Below are positions 7,733 through 16,428 of a DNA stretch of 64,000 nucleotides, piece by piece; position 1 is the first letter of the stretch, and each line of letters starts with the position of its first letter. A program made the position numbers and the translations under genes. This DNA is from Fidelibacterota bacterium (lineage in GTDB: Bacteria > Pseudomonadota > Alphaproteobacteria > Rhodospirillales > Rhodospirillaceae), in NCBI GenBank assembly GCA_947475895.1, contig CANJMF010000009.1, forward strand, positions 1-64,000, given 5' to 3'. Under the pieces are notes generated by a model. It had not been told where the DNA came from, searched no databases, and saw nothing but the letters and a program-made list of their open reading frames with translations.

Positions 7733-8755
7733 CTAAAGCTGAAAAAAGAAACGCACCATTTCACTGCTCGCGTCCGGACCCTTGGGCGAAGAATATGACC
7801 CCGTAGAACTGCCGCCAGACCAAGCGTGCGCCGCTCCATGTATAAGCCATTGCTCCAGCACGACGCGTCCGACACCGTCCCGATGGGCTGTCCGCGTGTA
7901 TTTTGTGCCATCAGCGCTTTCACCGCACGTCACAGCTTTTTTCAGACTCCGTGGTCCCTGGAACTGTGCAATCACCCGGTTTGCATTCTCCGCATTAACG
8001 ACGGAATCGTTGTCGCCGTGAAATACGATCGAAGGAATTGGACGCAGCGTAGCCACACCGGTGCCCCCGCTTCGCATAACCGCCAGGGCTGACGGCAAAT
8101 CTCTGGCTGCGCCGCACGCCAGTCCCGAATGGACGCCAACACCGGCGAAAATGTCAGGATAGGTGACGGCCATCACGGATGCGGCCGCTCCGCCTGCAGA
8201 AAGTCCTGCAACAAAAACGCGGGACGTCGCGACCGGATAATCGGCAATGATCTGCCGTGTAAGTCCCGCAATCAATGAGGGCTCCCCGGCTCCGCGCTGC
8301 TGATCTTCCGGATTAAACCAGTTCCAACACTTTTGAGGATTGGCACTCGCGGATTGCTCAGGATAGGCAACAAGAAAAGAGTGCTGGTCGGCAAGAGCAT
8401 TCATTCGCGTGCCAGCCGCGAAGTCGTCCGGCGACTGTTTGCAGCCGTGAAGCATAACTAAAAGTGGCATTTCTCTGCCGGTGGCCGCCGCTGGAACGTA
8501 GAGCTTATATCTGCGCGTGCCTGCGTCAGTGCGAATGTTGTGGTCAGTGAAAGCGCCGCTGCGCGCAGACGCCGGGCTGCGTAGGTTTTGTGCTGGTTCG
8601 GCGCCCTTGGGCCGGTCAAGCACGGACAGCGCATTCGCCAATACTCGTGTTAGTCGCGGTGCTGAGAGCAGATGTTTTATGGGAGGAATTTTCACAGCGT
8701 CCCGGTGCTTGCGATGAACAGGCTCAACCGTTGATGGACGGCTCGTAAGGAACAA
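7733..8755 (-). CDS. PHB-depolymerase-family esterase
   Basis: A 340-residue alpha/beta hydrolase of the PHB depolymerase family. Visible are the oxyanion segment LVMLHGCKQSPDDFAAGTRM, the lipase box GLSAGG with Ser186, an acid residue in FHGDNDSVV (about 248-250) and the catalytic His310 in HGAAHAWSGG. The C-terminal SPKGPDASSEMVRFF is characteristic of the family, whose members cleave poly-hydroxybutyrate or related short-chain esters. There is no clear signal peptide, so an intracellular role is possible. The start is uncertain: the longest frame begins at TTG 8755, and a GTG at 8695 would drop 20 residues. It converges with the efflux operon and is divergent from mreB. Several other polyester-type hydrolases share these motifs. 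Confidence 0.85.
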   Translation of the reverse strand: MFLTSRPSTVEPVHRKHRDAVKIPPIKHLLSAPRLTRVLANALSVLDRPKGAEPAQNLRSPASARSGAFTDHNIRTDAGTRRYKLYVPAAATGREMPLLVMLHGCKQSPDDFAAGTRMNALADQHSFLVAYPEQSASANPQKCWNWFNPEDQQRGAGEPSLIAGLTRQIIADYPVATSRVFVAGLSAGGAAASVMAVTYPDIFAGVGVHSGLACGAARDLPSALAVMRSGGTGVATLRPIPSIVFHGDNDSVVNAENANRVIAQFQGPRSLKKAVTCGESADGTKYTRTAHRDGVGRVVLEQWLIHGAAHAWSGGSSTGSYSSPKGPDASSEMVRFFFQL

Positions 8756-8849
8756 ACGACCCCGAACTCATTTAAGTTGCTGCACTGCGAATAGAATGCC
8801 GTTACCAACATACGAGTGGCTCCGGTTTACATAAAATTTCTATGGGTAG

Positions 8850-9899
<1,050 letters not shown>

Positions 9900-9906
9900 C
9901 CGTTTT

Positions 9907-9932
9907 CACACTCAAAGCTATCTATGAGTGTG
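9907..9932 (+). other. Inverted repeat after mreB
   Basis: CACACTCA (9907-9914) and TGAGTGTG (9925-9932) form a perfect eight-base stem around a ten-base loop, starting eight bases after the mreB stop. No T run follows, so it is not a classical intrinsic terminator. It could stabilise or end the mreB transcript, or be a protein-binding site for the sigma-54 promoter about 215 bases downstream. The remaining bases up to 10147 hold no gene. Confidence 0.4.
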
Positions 9933-10147
9933 CGGGCGCCCGCCACCAATTGAATCGAGCGGCAAGTGTTCTCCCGCGGAAGGGCCCTACTCAGGTTCGA
10001 TTGCTTCTTTTATCTTGTAAAGATCACTGAGATTTGCGGTTCATAGAGACACATATGCGCGTCAAACGACGGAGATTTTTACATCTTCCGCAGCTAATAC
10101 GAGGATAAATTTAAACAAGGCCCAGCATTACTTGATCAACCGATAAG

Positions 10148-10163
10148 TGGCATAACTGTTGCA
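10148..10163 (+). promoter_or_regulatory. Sigma-54 (RpoN) -24/-12 promoter
   Basis: TGGCATAACTGTTGCA matches the sigma-54 consensus TGGCAYR-N4-TTGCA at every defined position. Transcription would start near 10175, about 25 bases before the ATG of the PEP-CTERM-like gene. In bacteria with PEP-CTERM/exosortase systems, such genes are known to be driven by sigma-54 with the PrsK/PrsR two-component pair, so the match also fits the gene downstream. No enhancer site could be assigned with certainty. Confidence 0.75.
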
Positions 10164-10199
10164 TCTACCTCTATTGCGAGCCAACCAATGGAGGTTTCA

Positions 10200-11048
10200 A
10201 TGCACCGCACCCATGCCTCACTTTTCCTTTTAGTGTCTATTGCAATTCTTGGTCTTTTCGCCGCGCAGGCCGCCATCGCCGCGCCCGTCATAATTGCCGA
10301 CACCACGGACTCGTCCGCGACTTACGTGGGCGGTGATTATGGAGGTTATTCCAGCGCCAATTTCGCAGACCGAGCGGCAGGCGGCCGTCACTGGGGCGAT
10401 GAACTTTATGACGCTGGGCATCGCTTCGATACCACACAGATATCGGTCGATCGCGATGATCCCACCAAGACGCTGACGATTACACTTCGCACGATGTTCA
10501 ACGGCAATGATCAAGGTGTCCATTACGCAGACTTGTTTTTGGACACTAGCTCTCCCACGACGCCTGACAGCTATGGATACGCAATTGCACTAGGCGGACA
10601 GACCAAAGCGGCGGGCGTGTATGCAATCGGTTCCGCCTCCACTTCCAATGGTATTTGGGGCGGACAAGGAATGTACGTGTATGGAGGCTACTCACAGTTC
10701 AAGACATCGTCGCCGAGCTTTGATGCCGCCATGGCGCTGCAAAATTATACCCGCCTCGACAGCGGAACCGTGATGAGCGATTACACGGCAACTGTGAGCC
10801 AGACCGACGTAGGCGGAGGTTTCTATGACGTGGTCGTGGCTCTCACGTCGTCAACCAATCTCTCGCTATTCGACGCTTTCGATCTGTTCTGGGGCACTGG
10901 CGACTGCGGCAACGATGCAATCTGGGGGTCAGTGGCCTTCGCGCCATCCGGAACACCGGTGGATGCTCCGTCCTCATTGTTCATCCTTGGCGCCGGATTG
11001 GTTGGACTATTTGTCTTAGGACGGCGGCCGAAGATTCAACCCCGTTGA
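10200..11048 (+). CDS. Exported protein with PEP-CTERM-like sorting tail
   Basis: I chose the ATG at 10200 because a strong GGAGGT lies just before it; an upstream in-frame ATG at 10188 overlaps that ribosome binding site. The 282-residue product has a signal peptide ending near AIAA-P (residue about 28), a glycine-, serine- and aspartate-rich body with no catalytic motif I recognise, and a C-terminus VDAPSSLFILGAGLVGLFVL then GRRPK. That tail (short motif, one membrane helix, arginine cluster) is the layout of PEP-CTERM sorting signals, here with DAPSS in place of PEP. Such proteins are cut by an exosortase and contribute to exopolysaccharide, biofilm or floc matrices. No exosortase gene is in the window. 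A sigma-54 promoter lies directly upstream. Confidence 0.75.
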   Translation: MHRTHASLFLLVSIAILGLFAAQAAIAAPVIIADTTDSSATYVGGDYGGYSSANFADRAAGGRHWGDELYDAGHRFDTTQISVDRDDPTKTLTITLRTMFNGNDQGVHYADLFLDTSSPTTPDSYGYAIALGGQTKAAGVYAIGSASTSNGIWGGQGMYVYGGYSQFKTSSPSFDAAMALQNYTRLDSGTVMSDYTATVSQTDVGGGFYDVVVALTSSTNLSLFDAFDLFWGTGDCGNDAIWGSVAFAPSGTPVDAPSSLFILGAGLVGLFVLGRRPKIQPR

Positions 11049-11181
11049 AATAGCCTACGTGCGTATCTCGTCGGCTCTTGCCTATTGCGATAGATGCTAC
11101 CGCTAATTTTATGTTTGCGGTTCCGAGCGCGTTCCTGGGCACCTTGTTGGCTCGCAAACCTCGAGGAAGCCCAAGGAACAA

Positions 11182-11219
11182 GGGCCGGACATTAACTAAA
11201 ATGTCCGGCCCCATTTTTT
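11182..11219 (+). terminator. Intrinsic terminator
   Basis: A perfect 12-base stem, GGGCCGGACATT with AATGTCCGGCCC, surrounds a six-base loop and is followed by CATTTTTTG. It lies 130 bases after the PEP-CTERM-like gene. It would end that transcript, and being nearly symmetrical it may also serve the minus-strand gene that ends at 11322. No gene is seen in 11049-11321. Confidence 0.85.
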
Positions 11220-11321
11220 GAAATCGAGGCGCTGTTACGAGCGGTCGCGGAACCGAAGCCGGTCTAGCCCGAATTGGCCTATCCCGCGCAAATGTGAACA
11301 CCACGGCTAGCCGCCCAAGAA

Positions 11322-11666
11322 CTAAGAAGAAAGCGGGGACCGATTCTGTTCGGCTGAGGGACGACGCGGAACATCTTTCGGGCTCGTGAAAGAGCGATCG
11401 AGTTCCTGTAGCGCTGTCATGATTTCGTCGAACGCCACAGGCCGCGAATAGCCAGGCGGCTGTCGCCAGGCCGGTTTTGAGTCAATCGCGCAAGCATCAG
11501 AGGCCCACGAGGCGAGGACGGCCTTTTTTTCACTCAGTGCCAAGGTTGAATCTCGCAGGACGTCCTCCGGCGAAGCGTAGGTAGCCGAGGGATTTAAAAG
11601 CCGGTCAAGTTCCGGAACCTGCGTTTTGAAATGAAACAAATGAGCGCCTGGAGTCGTCGTCTTCAT
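11322..11666 (-). CDS. Conserved hypothetical protein, 114 residues
   Basis: The ATG at 11666 follows AAGGAGCTGGAA, a strong ribosome binding site. The central part (YASPEDVLRDSTLALSEKKAV then LASWASDACAI and WRQPPGYSRPVAFDEIMTAL) has the look of a conserved alphaproteobacterial family I have seen as short hypothetical proteins. The ALSEKKAxLASWASDA block is the recognisable core. No signal peptide, membrane helix or enzyme motif is present. It is probably a small soluble helical protein. It is a single-gene unit on the minus strand, facing the PEP-CTERM-like gene. Its function is unknown. Confidence 0.75.
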   Translation of the reverse strand: MKTTTPGAHLFHFKTQVPELDRLLNPSATYASPEDVLRDSTLALSEKKAVLASWASDACAIDSKPAWRQPPGYSRPVAFDEIMTALQELDRSFTSPKDVPRRPSAEQNRSPLSS

Positions 11667-12155
11667 TTCCAGCTCCTTCCGAATCGTCCTTTCACCTTCG
11701 CTTTGCGGGTGGCAAAGCTAGTCAAGAGTTGGGAATCGGGAAGGATTTTTCAAGATGGAGGCTGTACGGCCGACGCTTTTTTTATCCCAGCCGCTCATTG
11801 CAGCACCAATGCTCTGATTTTTTGTGAAAAATTTGTAAAGCCGGTCAAAGCCCGTTCTCGGCCGCGGCGCCGTTATTGGCGCCTTTTCGGGCGTCACTAA
11901 ATGCGCGGTCGCGGGATGCCACGATCGGGTCCCGAGGCAAGAAATGGCAAGTCCGGCCCAAGGGCGGACAGCGTCTTCGAGGTTTCGGCACCCGGGGCGC
12001 TGGTCATAGTTCTTGAATTTCGGTGCGGGTTATTCCGTGCCGAGGGCTGCTAGCGGAATTTGCCCCGCCATTTCTACCTCCTGTCCGTGCCAACGGACCC
12101 GACCGCGTCACCCTCAACTGTGTGTGTGATGCGACTCAAGAAAGGAGGAAGAACC
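11667..12155. other. Intergenic region between divergent genes
   Basis: These 489 bases separate the minus-strand hypothetical gene from the yfdX-like gene. The minus strand has a TTGACT (11730-11735) that could be part of a promoter for the small protein. Near 12141-12150 the AAAGGAGG ribosome binding site for the yfdX-like gene is plain. Open frames crossing the region lack translation signals. No repeat, RNA gene or operator could be recognised. Confidence 0.4.
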
Positions 12156-13148
12156 ATGAAAACGTTATCTCTCGCTACGACTGCTCTCGCCGCCGGAACC
12201 ATTGCATTCAACATGGCTCTGGCTCCCACGGGCTTTGCAGCCGAAGAAAAAGCTAAAGCTCCTGCCGCCGCGGAAAAGCCCGCGACGAAGCCGGCAGACA
12301 AGCAGGCGAACCAGCCTGCGCAGCAGCAGGCCGCGCAGAACGTTGAAGATGAGATGGCCGAGAAGCGGAAAAAGATCGCGGAGGAAGCAACCGCAGCCAT
12401 CCGCGAAACACAGGATGCTCTGAAGTCTCTGGATGCGGAAAAAAAGCCTGAGGCCCTTGCCGCACTTGAACGCGCCACTGGGAAGTTGGAATTGATTCTG
12501 GCCCGCGAACCGAAGCTCGGTCTTGCTCCGACCGGCGTCTCCACTATGACCTACGACGTGATTGGAGACATCGAGGCGGTCAACGCCGCCCGAAAGAAAG
12601 CTGAGAGCTTGTTGAAGGACGGCCGGCTACAGCAAGCCCGTCACCTGATCCGCAATCTTGCTAGCGAAAATGTCATCAGCGTCACCAATATCCCGCTGGC
12701 CACCTATCCCCAGGCGATCAAAGCAGCTGTAAAGCTCATTGACGACAACAAAGTCGAAGACGCCAAGCACGCGCTGCAATCAGCTCTCAATACCCTGATC
12801 GTCACGGACACTATCGTTCCACTGCATGTCGTCAGTGCCCAGGCCGAGTTGAAGACCGCGGAACAGTTGACCGAAAAGAAAGACCGCACCGCGGAGGAAA
12901 ATACGAAGCTTAAAGCACTTTTGAAGCAGGCGCGCACGAATCTGGAGTTTGCGCAGGCGCTGGGATACGGCACCGGGAAAGACTTCAAGGAGCTGTATGA
13001 CCAAGTCAGCGAAATCGAGAAGAAAACCGAAGGCGGGAAGTCTGGCGTTGGCTATTTCGCGAAAGCGAAGGCGTCACTCTCGAATCTTGTTAAATCGAGC
13101 CAGAGTGCTTCAAGCAAAGACTCCCCATCGCAGGCGGGTAACAAGTAG
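12156..13148 (+). CDS. YfdX-family exported protein
   Basis: The start at 12156 follows AAAGGAGGAAGAACC; a longer frame from 12060 lacks such a site. The 330-residue protein has a signal peptide (MKTLSLATTALAAGTIAFNM, cut near GFAA-E), an Ala/Lys/Pro/Gln-rich linker to about residue 65, and a helical domain with the YfdX pattern: paired EAVNAARKKAESLL, YPQAIKAAVKLIDDN and ALQSALNTLIVTDTIVPLHV, then a repeat of charged helices. YfdX proteins are periplasmic and stress- or acid-linked in enterobacteria; some have been described as chaperone-like. The gene stands alone. The C-terminal 30 residues are serine-rich and probably disordered. Confidence 0.75.
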   Translation: MKTLSLATTALAAGTIAFNMALAPTGFAAEEKAKAPAAAEKPATKPADKQANQPAQQQAAQNVEDEMAEKRKKIAEEATAAIRETQDALKSLDAEKKPEALAALERATGKLELILAREPKLGLAPTGVSTMTYDVIGDIEAVNAARKKAESLLKDGRLQQARHLIRNLASENVISVTNIPLATYPQAIKAAVKLIDDNKVEDAKHALQSALNTLIVTDTIVPLHVVSAQAELKTAEQLTEKKDRTAEENTKLKALLKQARTNLEFAQALGYGTGKDFKELYDQVSEIEKKTEGGKSGVGYFAKAKASLSNLVKSSQSASSKDSPSQAGNK

Positions 13149-13331
13149 CAGTAGGACAGATTTGCAATAGGAAGTGCGTCGAGACAACCACCGCGTTACG
13201 CCATTAGAAGCGACTCGTCTCTTGAACTTCTTCGGTACGAGGTGGTTGTTTCGGCAGCTTATCAGCTCCGTCGGCTCATTATGCGACCGTTGCCCTATTG
13301 CTCTGCAACATACGCTCCCGATCTCGTGAAA

Positions 13332-13421
13332 ATTCCCCGTATTTCCTGGCTTAACAGGGAATGAGTGGAGGCAAAGCCGCTGCAGACTGGGTCCACAGCG
13401 ACCCAGCCCGAGCCTTCCGCG
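13332..13421 (+). repeat. Dispersed 90-base repeat, copy 2
   Basis: This segment aligns gap-free with 1258-1347, sharing GTATTT, TAACAGGGAA, GGAG, CGCT, GACTGGGTCC, CAGC, CCAG and CCTTCCGCG. Its central palindrome is less perfect than in copy 1. It lies in the 560-base gene-free gap between the yfdX-like gene and the first TonB receptor (13149-13708); nothing else in that gap could be identified, and short frames such as 13361-13546 have no translation signals. Confidence 0.6.
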
Positions 13422-13708
13422 TTCTCTGTATGTCATCGCAGAATAATAGATATCTCAATCAGTTACAGGCAGTGCGCGTGCTCACTCGGCTCAAGTTCGA
13501 GAAGAATCGAACGGCCGGCACAGAATGCTGCAACGTGGGGGATTGAACCGCAGATTGCCGCTGGGAATCCCAGCACACGGCCCTGCTCGCGCAAGGCAGC
13601 TCCTGACCGCACAAAGTTTGTCAAAGGGAACTTTTCGTTTTCGCAAGGTCGAGAATAAAACCAATGGCACTATACTGTGTTGGCATTGATTTTTGGGGGG
13701 TCAAAAAA

Positions 13709-16198
13709 ATGAAAGCCTATTCCAGCATTAGTTTCGTCGCTGCGCTCGCACTCGCTTCTGGTGCCGCCGCGGCTCAGGACGATACCAAGATTGAAGAAAT
13801 CATCGTTACTGCTACGAAGCAATCACGCTCCCTCGCCGACATTCCGGTCGCCGTTACGGTGACTTCGGCCGACACAATCGAGAAAGCCTCGATCAAGGAT
13901 ATCGCAGACCTATCGAGCATCGTGCCTTCGCTGCGCGTCTCCACGCTGCAGACGTCGACCCAAACCAACTTCATCATCCGCGGCTTCGGCAACGGCGCCA
14001 ACAACCCCGGCATCGAACCTTCGGTCGGCGTGTTCATCGACGGCGTCTATCGTTCGCGCTCGGCCGCGCAAATCGGCGACCTCGTGGACATTCAGCGCGT
14101 GGAAGTGTTGCGGGGACCGCAAAGCACTTTGTTCGGCCAGAACGCATCCGCGGGCGTCATCAGCATTGTGACGAAAAAACCCTCATTCACTTTCGGCGGC
14201 AATGTCGAGGCGACCTACGGCAACTATAACCAGAAGATCGTGAAGGGCATGGTGACAGGCCCGTTGTCGGACAAGCTCGCGGTCAGTGTGGCCGGCAGTT
14301 ACAACAATCGCGACGGTTATTTCACCGATCTCAACAACAACGTCAAAATCAACGACCGCGACCGCTGGGACGTCCGCGCTCAAGTGTTGTGGGAGGCCAC
14401 GGATAATCTTGAAGTGCGCTTGATCGCCGACAAAAGCGAAGTTCACGAAGCTTGCTGCGGTGTCGTAAACCTCGTGAACGGTCCGACAGGCGCCATCGTT
14501 ACCGCCATCGGCGGCAAAATTTATACCGGCGACCCCTTTGATCGCGCCGCGTACTTCAACACTGTTCCGGTCAACAACGTCGACAACAGCGGTGTCTCGC
14601 TGACCATCGACTACAAGATGAATGCCTTTACGCTGACGTCGATCACGTCATACCGGCATCAGGGATTATTATTTAACTATGACTCGGATTTCACCAGCGC
14701 CAATCTGATACCGACCAATCAGAATGACCAGCGTATCGAAACACGAACGCAAGAACTGCGCCTCGCCTACGACGACGGCGGCAAGCTCACGGGCCTTTTG
14801 GGTGGGTACTATTTCAATGAGCGCGTTAAATATAACAACATCATTCAATATGGAGCGTCGTTCCGTCCCTACGCAACGGGCCTCGTGCAAGGTGCCGGCG
14901 GCAGCGCGGCGACGTTTGGCCAGCTTGAGGGCGCTCTTGGCCTTCCGGCCGGCACGTTCTTTGCCCCAGGTACCGGCGGCTCGATCTTCACCAAGCAAAC
15001 CAACAACGCCTATACGGTCTTCGGCCAAGCTGACTATAAAGTGCTCGAGCGTTTAACGTTCACCGGCGGCCTTGCCTACACGGGCACGAAAAAGGACGTC
15101 ACCTTTAACCAAAGCAACACCGACCGGTTTTCGTCGCTCAATCTTGTCCAGATCGGTTTCGGGCAAATCTTCCAGGCGCAAACCGGCCTTGCGCCTACGC
15201 CGGCCAACTTCGCGGCGCGCCCAGCCGCCGCAGCCACCGCCGATCAGTTGAGCGTACGTGCGTGTTCCGCCACGACCGGCCCGGCGTGTAACCCGCTGCT
15301 GGCGCTCTATCCGTTGCAGTTCCTGTCGCCCGTGGTTCCGTACACTGGAAGTTCAGACGATTCCAAGACGACCTTCACTGCGCGCTTGGCCTATGACGTG
15401 ACCGATCAAATCAACGCCTACGGCGGCGTATCGACCGGCTTTAAGGCGACGTCGTGGAACTTGTCGCGTGACAGCAAGCCGGTGCCCCCGGCAACGTCAG
15501 ACCGCTCGCCCCTTGGCGGCGCGGCGAACCCTTACTACGGCCGCTACGGCTCGCGCCTCGCGGGGCCGGAATCATCGACCGTATATGAAATCGGCATGAA
15601 AGCGCGCTGGTCACAAGTGATCGCGAACGTCGCACTGTTCAATCAGACGATCAAAGGTTTCCAGTCGGCCATTTTCGTCGGCACCGGCTTCGTGCTCGGA
15701 AACGCCGGAGAGCAGACGACCAAAGGGATCGAAATCGAAACCCAATACAAGATCGACAGGAACTGGCAGCTCGACGTCTCGGGCACGTTTTTGGATGCGA
15801 AGTACGATTCTTATCCAGGCGCCCAAGGGCCGAACGGCGCGGTTGATCTGTCGGGCACGAAGGTCGCCGGCGTTCCGTCGGCCACGGTCACGCTGGGCTC
15901 GACCTATAAATGGGAAATGGGCGCCTACGATGCTTTCGTGCGCGCGGATTACCATTACGAAAGCAACGTGCAGGTGATCGAAAACGTGCCCGCAGCGATC
16001 GCATCTCGTGAGGTGAGCACGATGAACGCCAGCGTCGGCATCTCACGCGACGGTTGGGAGCTGATGCTTTGGGCCCGAAATCTCAACAACGACGACTATC
16101 TTCAAAGCGCGTTCCCGTCAGTGGCGCAAACAGGCAGCTTCTCGGGTTATCCCAATCAGCCGCGCACCTTCGGCGGCACAATCCGAAAAAGCTTCTGA
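13709..16198 (+). CDS. TonB-dependent outer-membrane receptor
   Basis: The ATG at 13709 is chosen because GGGGGGTCAAAAAA precedes it and a signal peptide follows (MKAYSSISFVAALALASGAA, cut before QDD). The 829-residue product has a TonB box (KIEEIIVTATK), a plug domain (SIVPSLRVSTLQTS, RGFGNGANNPGIEPSVGVFI, VEVLRGPQSTLFGQNASAGV) and a long 22-strand barrel ending in the aromatic KSF C-terminus. Such receptors import iron chelates, cobalamin, sugars or other bulky molecules across the outer membrane using TonB energy. The VDIQRVEVLRGPQ and GxxxSIV features place it in the large alphaproteobacterial group with mostly unknown substrates. A second receptor follows, but it has its own start and a hairpin in between, so co-transcription is uncertain. 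Confidence 0.92.
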   Translation: MKAYSSISFVAALALASGAAAAQDDTKIEEIIVTATKQSRSLADIPVAVTVTSADTIEKASIKDIADLSSIVPSLRVSTLQTSTQTNFIIRGFGNGANNPGIEPSVGVFIDGVYRSRSAAQIGDLVDIQRVEVLRGPQSTLFGQNASAGVISIVTKKPSFTFGGNVEATYGNYNQKIVKGMVTGPLSDKLAVSVAGSYNNRDGYFTDLNNNVKINDRDRWDVRAQVLWEATDNLEVRLIADKSEVHEACCGVVNLVNGPTGAIVTAIGGKIYTGDPFDRAAYFNTVPVNNVDNSGVSLTIDYKMNAFTLTSITSYRHQGLLFNYDSDFTSANLIPTNQNDQRIETRTQELRLAYDDGGKLTGLLGGYYFNERVKYNNIIQYGASFRPYATGLVQGAGGSAATFGQLEGALGLPAGTFFAPGTGGSIFTKQTNNAYTVFGQADYKVLERLTFTGGLAYTGTKKDVTFNQSNTDRFSSLNLVQIGFGQIFQAQTGLAPTPANFAARPAAAATADQLSVRACSATTGPACNPLLALYPLQFLSPVVPYTGSSDDSKTTFTARLAYDVTDQINAYGGVSTGFKATSWNLSRDSKPVPPATSDRSPLGGAANPYYGRYGSRLAGPESSTVYEIGMKARWSQVIANVALFNQTIKGFQSAIFVGTGFVLGNAGEQTTKGIEIETQYKIDRNWQLDVSGTFLDAKYDSYPGAQGPNGAVDLSGTKVAGVPSATVTLGSTYKWEMGAYDAFVRADYHYESNVQVIENVPAAIASREVSTMNASVGISRDGWELMLWARNLNNDDYLQSAFPSVAQTGSFSGYPNQPRTFGGTIRKSF

Positions 16199-16238
16199 TC
16201 GCCGCCCCGCACGCGACATGCGCGCGGCCGCTCTCGAT

Positions 16239-16279
16239 CGTCGCGTGTGATTTTCAGAGTTCGAAAATCACGCGCGACG
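16239..16279 (+). terminator. Long stem-loop between two TonB-receptor genes
   Basis: CGTCGCGTGTGATTTTC pairs with GAAAATCACGCGCGACG around a seven-base loop: a 17-base stem with a single G-T type mismatch. It starts 40 bases after the first receptor's stop. No T run follows, so efficient intrinsic termination is not certain. It may instead protect the upstream message or be a symmetrical regulatory site. Confidence 0.45.
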
Positions 16280-16428
16280 TACGACCGACGGCTGGTTCCA
16301 AACGCCGACAACCACGCCCCAAAGGGACACGCTTTGGCTTGTGTGTTATGAGGCAGTACGCATGATGAATGCCGGTTGCGCTCGCCCGGGCCGCAGGCAG
16401 CCCGCAAGTCGAACGACGTGAGGGGGAA

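Noticed and set aside
13361-13546. 61-residue frame across repeat copy 2
   Set aside because: No translation signal and composition unlike neighbouring genes.
13500-13600. tRNA-like string near GGGGGATTGAACCGC
   Set aside because: No cloverleaf with acceptor, D, anticodon and T arms could be folded around it.
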